Shown here in pieces: positions 43,021-52,467 of a stretch of 64,000 bases of DNA (its first letter is position 1; each line of letters starts with the position of its first letter). The DNA lies in contig NZ_CP101322.1 of the NCBI RefSeq assembly GCF_024300625.1, positions 2,741,992-2,805,991 of the forward strand. Direction: 5' to 3'. The position numbers were made by a program, and so were the translations under genes. Origin of the DNA: Halovivax gelatinilyticus (lineage in GTDB: Archaea > Halobacteriota > Halobacteria > Halobacteriales > Natrialbaceae). The notes beneath the pieces were generated by a model. The model saw only the letters and a program-made list of their open reading frames with translations, ran no database searches and was not told the origin of the DNA.

Positions 43021-46000
43021 ATGAGTTCCAAAGAGTATCCAAGCCTATTCAAAGCGTGCACACCTCGAGAGGATGTCCTAGAAGGAACGCTCCAAGAAGA
43101 CCAGTTCGCGGCAAGCCTGGCAACTGTCGCGCACTCTCCGGACGATGCCGCACCGGTCTACCGCGATCCCGGGAAGTTCTTCGAGATGACGTACCCGACG
43201 GATGGGCTCAGGACGTTACTCAGTAACCTCACGGGACGCTTCCTCGCTGGTGAGGAGTATGGAGACCGGTACTCCAGTAGCATTCTGTGTCTCGACACTC
43301 GGTTCGGTGGCGGGAAAACACACGATCTCATCGCGTCGTATCACCTCGCAACGGATCCAACGAGTGTCGAGAACCTCGAGAGACATCTCAAAGACGATGA
43401 CGAGGAACTCGCTACAACGTATCGGGATGCTGTCGAAGATGGGCTTTCCGTCGACACAGCAGTTTTCATTGGTGGAAAAGTCGACGCCCTTAACGCACGT
43501 AGCGGACGGTTGGATCCGAATGCACCGAACACCCGAACAATGTGGGGTGAAATTGCGTACCAACTTTACGGTCTCAACGGATACGAATACCTCAAAGAGC
43601 ACGACCAGGGTCGGAACGCGCCAGGTGGAAACACGCTCAGAGGACTCTTCGAAATTGGCGACGGACCGGCACTGATACTCATCGACGAGATCGCCGCCTA
43701 TCTCGAGGCGGCGCACGCTATCGAAGTTGGCAACACGACACTCGCGAGCCAGACGCTGACGTTCATGCTCGGCCTATTAGAAACTGCCTCAGAGGTCGAC
43801 GATGTCACTGTCGTATACAGCATCGCGGACACTGCATTTGAAGAGGAAGCCGAAGAGATTCGATCGCTTGCCGACGATCTCAACCAGATCGGCCGTCGCC
43901 AGCACAAGACCGTTACTCCGACATCCGAAAACGAGGTCGGAAAGGTACTCCAGCATCGGCTCTTCGAAGACATCGACCGAGAAGAAGCCGGAGCGGTGAC
44001 AGAATCGTACTTCCAGTTCTACACGGATAGTGACCGACAATTCCCCCAGGAAGCCACCGACGCGAGCTTCGTCGATCGCCTCGAACGAGAGTATCCGTTC
44101 CACCCGACGATCATCGATACGCTCACTGAGAAGATCGACACAATCCCCAAGTTCCAGCGAACGCGAGGGGCATTGAAGCTCCTCGCTCGATCGGTCTACT
44201 ACCTCTGGAATCATCAGCCCGAACACTACGATCGCCACTGGATTCGGTTGTACGATCTCACCCCCGCGGACAATGCGCCCGACGGGAGTATCGACTCGAC
44301 ACTTCACGAGACGCTGTTCGAGTTCGTCGACCTGAGTGCAGCGGTCTCCGCAGACATCTACAACGACGAGGAGACTGCACACGCCCAGCTCGAGGATCGA
44401 AAGTGGACGGAGAAGGGCATTCCCCGTCTCGGCAGTCATCTCACGACCACCGTCCTCTGGCACAGTCTCGCCTACGGTGAGCAAGCAACCGGGCTCACGC
44501 GAGCGGAGATGAACGCAGCACTCGGTCATCCAGACATCCGCTTCGACAATTACGACTCCGCACTAGAGGCGTTAGCGGGCGGCGATATGACCGTGGCGTG
44601 TTACTACCTATACGACGAGGAACGGGTGCGTTTCAAGTCCGATCCGAACCTGATCCGGATCATCGATCAGCGTGTCGATAACACGCCCGATGCACACGCC
44701 CGAGCGCGGTTCAAGTCTCGACTAGAGAACGAGGTCGGTTCTGGAGGCTTCGAAACGGTGGAGTTTCCGGAAGCATCGGCCGATCTGGAAGACAAAGTGT
44801 CGATGCCACAGCTTGCGATCATGCACATGGATACGGCGCCGGTCGGGGACGGCGGCTCTGAGGTGCCGGACAAGATCCAGACACTATACGAAAAGTCCGC
44901 CTCGAAACACGGTGGACAGGTCCAGAGCCGCGTCTACAAGAACTACGTCCTCTTCCTCGCACCCGACGAAGAACGAGTCCGGAGTGGGATCGACGAAGCC
45001 AGACAGCTCGAGGCGATCGAGGCGTTGCTCGATGATTCCCAGCAGACTGCGGACCTATCGACCGAACAGATCGAGGAACTCAGGGAGCGCAGAGACCGGA
45101 CGCACGGGCTTCTCGGCGAACTTGTGCGAGGGGTCTACCGGCATCTCTTCTACGTCGATCGGGACGGGCTCACCCACATCACGATCAACGCAACCGAGGC
45201 CAACGGCGGGACGACGCTCGTTAACGCGGTCGAGGAGACGCTCGAGGACCGGTTGATCCGCGCCGACGCGAGCGCGAAGGGGACGGCGTTTTTCAAACAG
45301 AAGCTTTGGCAGCAGACCCAGGACAACATGACGACCCAGCAGCTCGTCACCCAGTTCGCGAAGAAACCCGGCCTGCCCTATCTCTTAAATACGAAGCCGC
45401 TGCGAAAGACGGTAGAACGCATGGTCGACGATTCGGGATACGTCTACTGGGACGGAGATAGCGGGACGGTCTACTGGGATGGGGACGAAGACGACAATCC
45501 GGCGAACTGGAACGAGCCGGGGCCACTCTCCGAGTCACCCGACGTCCGGACGTCGATCCAGAACTCGGACGTCGCGATCGGTGACGAGTACGTCGTCTAT
45601 ACGGACATCGAAGCGTTCCTCGACGTTCACGGTGAGACGATCGAACGGCCGGAAGTGCCCGACTCAGAGGGGGAAGAAGTATCCGACGAGGACACGGGTT
45701 CCGTTGGGACGACTATCGGCGGAACGTCGGCAGACGGAGATACCGACCAAATAGAGATCGGAACGAGCGTGGATACGGCAGCACCGTCCGAGTGGGATCA
45801 CGCGACGAGCCTGATGGCCGCCTCGAGAGCATTCAAAGAGGTCCGGGCGGAAGCCCTGTCCAGTGAAGGATCCGACAGAGGTCCCGGACTGTCGCGAGTG
45901 ACGCTCGAGGTCGGAGGTGAGGACCAGCTCTCGAAAGGCTCGTTCATCGCCCAGCAGGGCCCGTTCAAGGAACGAGCCGAGGACGTCTCGGTCAGGATGC

Positions 46001-46275
46001 GCTACGAAACGGCATCCCCGTCGGACGCGACCTACGAAGCGACGTTCCAGGGCGGCATCGACGAGTTCTCCCGAGTCACGAATCAGCCGGACCCCTTCGG
46101 TGACACGGTGCGAGTTGACCTGAAGTTCAGAGTCGATATGACCGAACCTGAGCCGATCACGGACGAGGAGGAAGATTTACTCGCGGAACTCGAAGCCGCG
46201 CTTGGACAGACCAACATCGACGTGAAGTTACAGGCTCAAGGGCCGACCGAGATGACCCACGAGGTCGAGCAATGA
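43021..46275 (+). CDS. DUF499 AAA+ ATPase, anti-phage-associated
   Basis: The 1084-residue protein starts MSSKEYPSLFKACTPREDVL, as in DUF499 (COG1483) ATPases. Walker A is RFGGGKTH at about 94-101, the characteristic DUF499 version, and Walker B is ALILIDEIAAYLEAA at about 215-230. Residues 350-600 hold the family's helical region with YPFHPTIIDTLTEKI and RTRGALKLLARSVYYLW. The C-terminal 300 residues are variable and acidic, with a domain ending QAQGPTEMTHEVEQ. DUF499 proteins are the ATPases of BREX-like and DUF1156-linked defence systems. It overlaps the next gene by 4 bp and heads the operon with the DUF1156 methyltransferase. Confidence 0.88.
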   Translation: MSSKEYPSLFKACTPREDVLEGTLQEDQFAASLATVAHSPDDAAPVYRDPGKFFEMTYPTDGLRTLLSNLTGRFLAGEEYGDRYSSSILCLDTRFGGGKTHDLIASYHLATDPTSVENLERHLKDDDEELATTYRDAVEDGLSVDTAVFIGGKVDALNARSGRLDPNAPNTRTMWGEIAYQLYGLNGYEYLKEHDQGRNAPGGNTLRGLFEIGDGPALILIDEIAAYLEAAHAIEVGNTTLASQTLTFMLGLLETASEVDDVTVVYSIADTAFEEEAEEIRSLADDLNQIGRRQHKTVTPTSENEVGKVLQHRLFEDIDREEAGAVTESYFQFYTDSDRQFPQEATDASFVDRLEREYPFHPTIIDTLTEKIDTIPKFQRTRGALKLLARSVYYLWNHQPEHYDRHWIRLYDLTPADNAPDGSIDSTLHETLFEFVDLSAAVSADIYNDEETAHAQLEDRKWTEKGIPRLGSHLTTTVLWHSLAYGEQATGLTRAEMNAALGHPDIRFDNYDSALEALAGGDMTVACYYLYDEERVRFKSDPNLIRIIDQRVDNTPDAHARARFKSRLENEVGSGGFETVEFPEASADLEDKVSMPQLAIMHMDTAPVGDGGSEVPDKIQTLYEKSASKHGGQVQSRVYKNYVLFLAPDEERVRSGIDEARQLEAIEALLDDSQQTADLSTEQIEELRERRDRTHGLLGELVRGVYRHLFYVDRDGLTHITINATEANGGTTLVNAVEETLEDRLIRADASAKGTAFFKQKLWQQTQDNMTTQQLVTQFAKKPGLPYLLNTKPLRKTVERMVDDSGYVYWDGDSGTVYWDGDEDDNPANWNEPGPLSESPDVRTSIQNSDVAIGDEYVVYTDIEAFLDVHGETIERPEVPDSEGEEVSDEDTGSVGTTIGGTSADGDTDQIEIGTSVDTAAPSEWDHATSLMAASRAFKEVRAEALSSEGSDRGPGLSRVTLEVGGEDQLSKGSFIAQQGPFKERAEDVSVRMRYETASPSDATYEATFQGGIDEFSRVTNQPDPFGDTVRVDLKFRVDMTEPEPITDEEEDLLAELEAALGQTNIDVKLQAQGPTEMTHEVEQ

Positions 46276-46904
46276 CGTCACAGTCGTCACTGGAGTCGGC
46301 ACTAACCCCATCAAAGGGCCAGCTCGGAGCTGGAAGACTCGGCAGTAGCGTCTACGGTGGGCGTCCAAATTTCGTACTTGTTCGGCGTGACGATGCTGAG
46401 GGGGCTACGCATACGCTGTATGAGCTATTGCCCGCGGAGCAGGCGACGGCCCGAAGCGATCGACTCGAACGAACGGTTCAGAATCGTCAACTTGTGATCG
46501 AACCCTTCGAGGATGTCCTGGTCGAGTCGGACTCCCCCGAGGTCGATCGCTGGGATTGGGAAGACTGGACGGCGGTGAAGATTAGACGACTATCCGGCAG
46601 TCGATTGCGGTCGATCCTGCCGCTGATTCACGAGACACTGGACGCTGCAGGAGTCAACGACTCGAGTGTGGTGGGCTCCGGACAGGGTGAGGCATTTCTC
46701 CCAGAGTCCGCCGGGATCCGGCTCGCGCTGGGCTTTCTCGGCGTGAAGCCGATCCAGCGAGTCGATCGGATGCGGTCGTTCTGTCGGGGGATCGCACGGA
46801 TGAGCGACGAGGAGTGTTACTACTGGCACGCAAAGTGTCGGTCCCCCTCAAGTCCGAATGGGGAGAAGGCACTTCGAGTTCTGTTAACTGACCATATCAA
46901 TTAA
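46272..46904 (+). CDS. Small subunit between DUF499 ATPase and DUF1156 methyltransferase
   Basis: This 210-residue protein is coupled on both sides: its ATG overlaps the DUF499 stop and the methyltransferase starts 2 bp after it. I see two halves, a beta-rich N-terminus (GRPNFVLVRRDDAEGATHTL) and a helical C-terminus (RLALGFLGVKPIQRVDRMRS, then CYYWHAKCRSPSS), with no catalytic motif. In comparable systems a small protein (for example DUF3780) occupies the same slot. This one may be a haloarchaeal equivalent or belong to DUF7680; I cannot decide. It is probably a structural or adaptor subunit. Confidence 0.7.
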   Translation: MTSQSSLESALTPSKGQLGAGRLGSSVYGGRPNFVLVRRDDAEGATHTLYELLPAEQATARSDRLERTVQNRQLVIEPFEDVLVESDSPEVDRWDWEDWTAVKIRRLSGSRLRSILPLIHETLDAAGVNDSSVVGSGQGEAFLPESAGIRLALGFLGVKPIQRVDRMRSFCRGIARMSDEECYYWHAKCRSPSSPNGEKALRVLLTDHIN

Positions 46905-46906
46905 CC

Positions 46907-49780
46907 ATGACTGAACAACCTTGCTTTTCGAAAGAACTGGAGTCGCTTGCGATCGAGGGGAATATTCCACTAAAAGCAGTTGGTGTTGAGAATCTTAAAG
47001 AAGCAAATCCTAGTTCTATGCCGCCCCATCGTTATCTTCACCCCTGGTTTGCCCGGCGACCTACACCTGCCTCACGGCTTGCGATTCTAACTTCCATATT
47101 ACCTGCCTCCACCACTTCAGATGAACTTCTACAGCTAATGCAAATAGGGCCGAATGAAGATATTGATGGAAGTATTGAAGAATATGTCACAGAGAAGAAG
47201 TTGACTGAAGATGAACGTAGTGGAAATCTCAGAGATCATTATGGATATCCTCGTCTACATGTCCAAACACCGACAGAAAAGGAGATAGAATCATTCCATC
47301 AGATACTTCGAGAGACGTGGGATGGAGAATTGCCGACTGTAATGGATCCGACAGCAGGGGGTGGCGTCATTCCATTCGAATCATTGCGTTACGAGTTGCC
47401 AACTAAAGCAAATGAACTCAATCCTGTCCCAACCGTAATCCTGCGAATAATGTTGGAATATGCGCCTAATGTTGGTTCGTTAGATCAGGAAATTCGAAAA
47501 TGGGCTGAAAGGATCGATGAAAAGGCTCAGGAACAATTATCAGAATATTTCCCCAATAACGACTCTGAGAATAAAATTGACTGTTACGTTTGTACGCATA
47601 CGATAGAATGTCCTACCTGTGGTACTAAGATTCCTCTTGTGTCAAAATGGTCACTCCGCACAAGGTGGGATGCTAATGACGTGTTCATCCGACCTGAAGT
47701 AAATGACGATGGTTCTGTCAGCTATCATCACGTCAAGGAAGATGGTAATGAAGACAGTAGCGACTTTGACCATGGAAACGGTCCCGTTTCACGTGGAGGA
47801 GACGCTGAATGTCTTGACTGTGGTGTCGTAACAGAATCTGAGGAGGTCAGGAATAAGTTCAAAAATGGTGAATTTGAGTTCGAAACGTATGCGGTTAGAT
47901 ACCTAACGAGTTCTGGTGATCATGGTTTCCGTGCGCCACAGAAGGAGGATATCGAGGCTTTAGAAAAAATAAATGGTCGAACGGAATCCGACTACGAGTT
48001 GGCTACCTTCCTTACAACACCTATTCCTGATGGAGCAAAAACGACAGAGCCAAAGAAACATGGACTAACGCATTGGAGAGATGCATTCAGCCCTCGTCAA
48101 TTAGTTTCGTTTTTTGAATATCTGGAATCATATAACCATTTTAAGGGTGATATTCGGGATGAATATGATAACGAAACTGCAGATGCAATATTGGCGATAC
48201 TATCTCTTGTAGCGGGCAAAGTAATCGATCGAAATTCTCGATTTGCTCCTTGGGATACTACAAAAGGTGTCCCATCAAATGCCCTCGGTGGTAAGCATCT
48301 AACTCTCCAGAAGTCTTTCCCAGTCGTGAACATGTCGACCCAGGGTATTGGAAGCTATCTATCCTCAATGAACCGAATTATCGAATCGTATGAGGAACTT
48401 GTGAATTACTTGCCGGCTGGAAGTGACCCCGCTGAAGTCGTTTGTGGAGATGCTGCAGACCTACCGTTTGACGACGACAGTATACAGGCCGCAATTATGG
48501 ATCCGCCGTACTATAGCAGTGTAATGTATGCCGAACTTTCAGATATATTTTATGTTCTATTAAAAGAACACCTTGAAGATGTTTTTCCGTTGAATTTTGA
48601 TACTGACTTGACTAATAAGGATGAAGAAGCTGTGGCGAATCCTAGTCGCTTTGAAGCCATAGCTAGTGCCAACTCATCAAATAGAGAACTCGCAAGCGAG
48701 CATTACGAAAAGAAAATGAGCGACATCTTTTCTGAAGTCTACCGTGTGCTTGAACCCGGTGGTGTGATGACTGTCATGTTCACTCATAAAGAGACTGATG
48801 CGTGGGATACTTTAACTATGTCGCTGATAAATTCAGGCTTTACAATCACTTCCACACATCCAATTACGAGTGAAATGCCAGCTCGGATCGACACACAGGG
48901 AAGCGGGTCTGCTGATAGTACATTGTTCTTAGTCGGGAGAAAACCGGTTTCAGAGTTGACTACCGATAATACTCCATCACTATGGACCGACGTGAAATCA
49001 GATACACGTAACGTCGCTAAGAGAGCAGCTCGAGACCTCATCGACTCCACTCTGAATCTCACAAAAACGGATGTTATAATTAGTGCGTTTGGACCCACGT
49101 TACGGACATTTGCTGAGTCATATCCCGTCGTCGACGACGAAGACAACGAAGTGCAACCGCGACGTGCTCTCGAGGAAGCCCGCGAGGCCGTCACGCAAGT
49201 CCTTGTCGACGAATACCTTGCGGCAGAGGGAATCAACGAACTCGACGACGTGACCGAGTGGTACATCCTCTGCTGGCTCGTTCACGAGGCCGAGACGTTC
49301 TCCTACGATGAGGGCCACCAACTTGGGCTCGGGATCGGCGTCGACATCGACGAGATCAAGCGCTCCACGAAGACCTGGCGTAAGAGCCGTGGGGACATCT
49401 CCCTTCGCGGCCACGACGATCGCGTTCAGAACATAAACGAGAAGCCAGAGAACCGCTCGAGTCGTATCCCTGTGAACCCTGACGATCTCTCCTTCAGCCT
49501 CGCGCTGGACAAAGTCCACGCCGCGATGCACGTCTACGATGTCCAGGGCGAGAGCGCCTGCTGTGACTGGCTCCGAGAACGGAATTTCGACACCGACTCA
49601 ACGTTCAAAGCGACACTCAAAGCACTCCTCCAGGTGCTCCCCCACGATCACGATGACTGGGAGTTGGCGCGTGATCTTGCTGTCGGACGAACGCGGGACA
49701 TGCTCAATCTCCAGTTCAGTCCGAATGTCTTCGCTGACGAGAACAACGAGACGAAGCAGTCGAAGTTGGGTGACCACTGA
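46907..49780 (+). CDS. DUF1156 adenine-specific DNA methyltransferase
   Basis: The 957-residue protein has the DUF1156 (COG1743) N-terminus: IPLKAVGVENLKEANPSSMP, then PPHRYLHPWFARRPTPASRL. SAM motif I is VMDPTAGGGVIPFESL near 145. A zinc-ribbon region, CYVCTHTIECPTC, lies near 225-240. The catalytic motif IV, MDPPYYSSVMYAE, starts near residue 531. The family methylates adenine and works with DUF499 in defence, presumably marking host DNA. Composition is mosaic: about the first 738 codons are A/T-rich with frequent TAT/AAT/GAA use, and the rest (from DDEDNEVQPRRALEEAREAV) has the GC-rich haloarchaeal bias. This suggests exchange of the recognition part. Confidence 0.88.
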   Translation: MTEQPCFSKELESLAIEGNIPLKAVGVENLKEANPSSMPPHRYLHPWFARRPTPASRLAILTSILPASTTSDELLQLMQIGPNEDIDGSIEEYVTEKKLTEDERSGNLRDHYGYPRLHVQTPTEKEIESFHQILRETWDGELPTVMDPTAGGGVIPFESLRYELPTKANELNPVPTVILRIMLEYAPNVGSLDQEIRKWAERIDEKAQEQLSEYFPNNDSENKIDCYVCTHTIECPTCGTKIPLVSKWSLRTRWDANDVFIRPEVNDDGSVSYHHVKEDGNEDSSDFDHGNGPVSRGGDAECLDCGVVTESEEVRNKFKNGEFEFETYAVRYLTSSGDHGFRAPQKEDIEALEKINGRTESDYELATFLTTPIPDGAKTTEPKKHGLTHWRDAFSPRQLVSFFEYLESYNHFKGDIRDEYDNETADAILAILSLVAGKVIDRNSRFAPWDTTKGVPSNALGGKHLTLQKSFPVVNMSTQGIGSYLSSMNRIIESYEELVNYLPAGSDPAEVVCGDAADLPFDDDSIQAAIMDPPYYSSVMYAELSDIFYVLLKEHLEDVFPLNFDTDLTNKDEEAVANPSRFEAIASANSSNRELASEHYEKKMSDIFSEVYRVLEPGGVMTVMFTHKETDAWDTLTMSLINSGFTITSTHPITSEMPARIDTQGSGSADSTLFLVGRKPVSELTTDNTPSLWTDVKSDTRNVAKRAARDLIDSTLNLTKTDVIISAFGPTLRTFAESYPVVDDEDNEVQPRRALEEAREAVTQVLVDEYLAAEGINELDDVTEWYILCWLVHEAETFSYDEGHQLGLGIGVDIDEIKRSTKTWRKSRGDISLRGHDDRVQNINEKPENRSSRIPVNPDDLSFSLALDKVHAAMHVYDVQGESACCDWLRERNFDTDSTFKATLKALLQVLPHDHDDWELARDLAVGRTRDMLNLQFSPNVFADENNETKQSKLGDH

Positions 49781-49793
49781 GCGCTGCGATCGT

Positions 49794-52361
49794 TTACACT
49801 GTTCGCCGATACTTCTCGTTTCGACGTTTGAACGCTTGTTCACCGCCTTCGAGGATATTCTGGGCCAGTTGTTTTACTTTCTCGTCATCGATAGATCCGC
49901 ATCTCCGATAGAAACCAGCTGTGGCGTTCGATTTCATGACGATGATCTGCTCTGCATCACCGAGTACTGGAATGTTTGCGTTGTGAGTGGCAGAAATGAT
50001 CTGTCGATCGTGCTTTATCGATCGAATAAGTTTAACGACTTCTGTGAAGATGAACTTGTTATCTAGCATGTCCTCCGGCTGGTCGATTATCAATGGCACG
50101 TCTCGCTCAACCATTATGATTGAGAGTAGCGCCGTACACTGCTGGCCATCTGACATTTCTGAGAGTTCTTTCCATCCTCCGTCGTTGAGCTCGATGACGG
50201 GCAGATCTCGTATTTCTAGCAGCTCTAATTTGACGAGCTGCTCGTTCAGGTCGTCGTGAGTAACAAAGTTTTTCGCACCAGTAGGGCTGATATCGGTCTT
50301 CTTGAGCAACAGCTCTGCATCATCATTCCGAACGATCTCTGCGAGCTCCGGTGGATCGAAGGTTGCCGTGATTTGTTCTTTGTCGCTCGTGTAGACTCTG
50401 GAGCCTTCGAGAACGTGGTTCACCCAACCGGTGTACTCTGCTCGATTTGCGCGAGGCTGGAGCGAAACACGGACATCGTTCAGTTCCCCGTTGAGTGATG
50501 TAACGCCCCTCTGTCTCGCCTCAGTCAGTTTCTGGCGTGCTTCTTCAAGTTGTTCGAACAGCTCTGCCTTTTTTGCTTTTGCATCCTCAAGATTCGACTG
50601 TTCTTCCTCCAACTCGTCTCCAATCCCGCGAAGCTTCTCCATCTCTGTCTGTTTGGAGAAAAATTCCTCGATGTCGACTCCTATTTCATCCTCGATCTCG
50701 TCAGCGAGCTCTTCGTGCTTGGCTTCCCGCTCCTCATTTGCCTCGTTCCATTCTCTCCGTATTCGATCAATTTCCTCTCGGGCCTCTTCGACCGTATTCA
50801 GCAGCTTCGATTGCTGGTCGTTCAGTTCCTCATTCAACGATTGGATCGTTTTCTGAGCAGAAGTGAGCAGGCCATCATTCGGTCCCTCTTCAACCTCGAT
50901 TACGTCCACAATTCCCGCCAGATCCAATGTGTCGACGATCTCTTCTAATTCATCGAATTCGCTTACCGTATTAGCGAGACTAGCGCGCTCTCGTTCCCAC
51001 TCCTCTTGTCCTTCGACGAACCTCACAACACCCTTCTCTTTCATCACCTCGACTTGCTGCTCGAGCGTATCGAACCGGTGTTTTTTCTCCTCGAGATCCG
51101 CTACCCTCTCCTCTAGGCTAGCGATCTCTCTCGATTTTTCCTTGATCAGTTGCTTCACAGATTCTCGCTGGTTCTGCGGCTCACCGATGTCGAAATACGA
51201 ATCTAATAGGTCTAGCTGGTCTGTCTGATTCCGAGCTATTTCGAGGAGCTCGCGTTGGCTATGGATTTCAACGTCGAAGAATTCACTTCGAAATTGCTCG
51301 ATTGGTATCTCTATCTTCTGGGGCTCACTCGAGTCACCGCCCGGAACTCGCTTGATTTCAGGTTCTTCGCCGTACTCTCGACTGATCATGTACTGATCAC
51401 CGTTGTTACCCGTGAGCAAGACCTGAACCTCGCCACTGTCTCCCAATGTGGAGCGAATTAACCCTCGGAACTCCTTCTCGATCGTCTCTGATCGGGGCTC
51501 GATATCTAGTGCGTATCTGATATGCTCTATCACCGATGACTTCCCCGTCCCTTTCCCACCTATCAAACAATTCAGATTTTTGTTGAATTGAAGGTGACGA
51601 TTCTGTAGGAACCCGTCTTCGACCAGCAGACCATCAACACTCGGGTGAGTTGTGTGCTTGCCTTCGAGAGAAACCCTTGATTCCGGATCGGAGAGTGCAG
51701 TCCGCAACCCCTCAAACGATGGTGTACTCATTTTGAGGTAGGTGTAACCCCGTCCCAACTGGGAGAGTGAATGTGCATCAGAGGAGCGAATGTGGGTAAA
51801 CTCTGGGAATTCGGATTCCGTCTCGAGAGAGATGATTTCCAGCGCTGTAACCTTCTCATTATCAAAAACGTTCTGACGAGTTGGATTCTTCCGCTTCGAA
51901 AGTTCGTGGTGCGCCCCAGCGTTAGCATCAATATGGGCGAGTATCGGAAGTCCATCAAACTCGCGAACTGCGTCACAAATTCCTGGTATCGTTTTATCAG
52001 CAATCGCCTCCTCTGGCTCACCCTCCACTCCAATTTCATACAGAAGGTTGTCGATAGCATCAGCTTGTTCCGGAGGGAAAATCGCAGTCATGTGAATTTG
52101 GTGCTCACCGCTCTGTCCGGTCGTTATTTCGACACCTGGAAGCACCGTAACTGAGGACCCTTCGGCTGCCGCTGCCAGTTTATCGTAATACTCGGCAGTG
52201 TTGTGGTCCGTCACTGCGACCAGTTCAAGCCCCTTCTCTTCAAATGCATCTACCAATTCCTCAGCACTGACATTGTCCTCGTAGTCGTACGAGCCTGGAC
52301 TGTGTACGTGAAGGTCTGCTTTGATGAATCGTGCTCCCCCCGAAGTATCGAACGTAACCAT
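49794..52361 (-). CDS. PHP-domain SMC-like ATPase (TrlF-type)
   Basis: The 855-residue protein starts with a PHP phosphoesterase domain (1-230): DLHVHSPGSYDYED, VTDHNTAEY, PGVEITTGQ, AHIDANAG and RSSDAHSL supply the metal ligands. A split ATPase follows: Walker A GGKGTGKSS near 265-275, a coiled coil from about 385 to 640, signature EMSDGQQCTALLS and Walker B VPLIIDQPEDMLDN near 758. A HDRQIISATHNANI motif follows. This arrangement defines TrlF-type proteins, which occur in defence clusters. It is encoded on the opposite strand inside the DUF499/DUF1156/helicase locus, convergent with the methyltransferase (13 bp apart) and divergent from the helicase. Confidence 0.85.
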   Translation of the reverse strand: MVTFDTSGGARFIKADLHVHSPGSYDYEDNVSAEELVDAFEEKGLELVAVTDHNTAEYYDKLAAAAEGSSVTVLPGVEITTGQSGEHQIHMTAIFPPEQADAIDNLLYEIGVEGEPEEAIADKTIPGICDAVREFDGLPILAHIDANAGAHHELSKRKNPTRQNVFDNEKVTALEIISLETESEFPEFTHIRSSDAHSLSQLGRGYTYLKMSTPSFEGLRTALSDPESRVSLEGKHTTHPSVDGLLVEDGFLQNRHLQFNKNLNCLIGGKGTGKSSVIEHIRYALDIEPRSETIEKEFRGLIRSTLGDSGEVQVLLTGNNGDQYMISREYGEEPEIKRVPGGDSSEPQKIEIPIEQFRSEFFDVEIHSQRELLEIARNQTDQLDLLDSYFDIGEPQNQRESVKQLIKEKSREIASLEERVADLEEKKHRFDTLEQQVEVMKEKGVVRFVEGQEEWERERASLANTVSEFDELEEIVDTLDLAGIVDVIEVEEGPNDGLLTSAQKTIQSLNEELNDQQSKLLNTVEEAREEIDRIRREWNEANEEREAKHEELADEIEDEIGVDIEEFFSKQTEMEKLRGIGDELEEEQSNLEDAKAKKAELFEQLEEARQKLTEARQRGVTSLNGELNDVRVSLQPRANRAEYTGWVNHVLEGSRVYTSDKEQITATFDPPELAEIVRNDDAELLLKKTDISPTGAKNFVTHDDLNEQLVKLELLEIRDLPVIELNDGGWKELSEMSDGQQCTALLSIIMVERDVPLIIDQPEDMLDNKFIFTEVVKLIRSIKHDRQIISATHNANIPVLGDAEQIIVMKSNATAGFYRRCGSIDDEKVKQLAQNILEGGEQAFKRRNEKYRRTV

Positions 52362-52467
52362 TGGTACCTGATTATAACCCGAACATATAATTATGCCGGC
52401 CTATTTGGCGATTGGATCTATCTATGGTTATAAGTGAACCGGGAAAACAAGACTACAACCACGATAA
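52362..52467. promoter_or_regulatory. Divergent promoter region between TrlF-like and helicase genes
   Basis: For the plus strand, GGTTATAAG at 52426-52434 lies 34-42 bp before ATG 52468. For the minus strand, an ATAATTATATG-like box (52385-52394) lies about 24-33 bp before the TrlF ATG. Both fit archaeal TATA placement. Confidence 0.5.

Noticed and set aside
42821-43024. 67-codon frame whose stop overlaps the DUF499 start
   Set aside because: The ATGA overlap is suggestive, but the translation has no recognisable fold or family and lies in promoter-like A/T-rich DNA.
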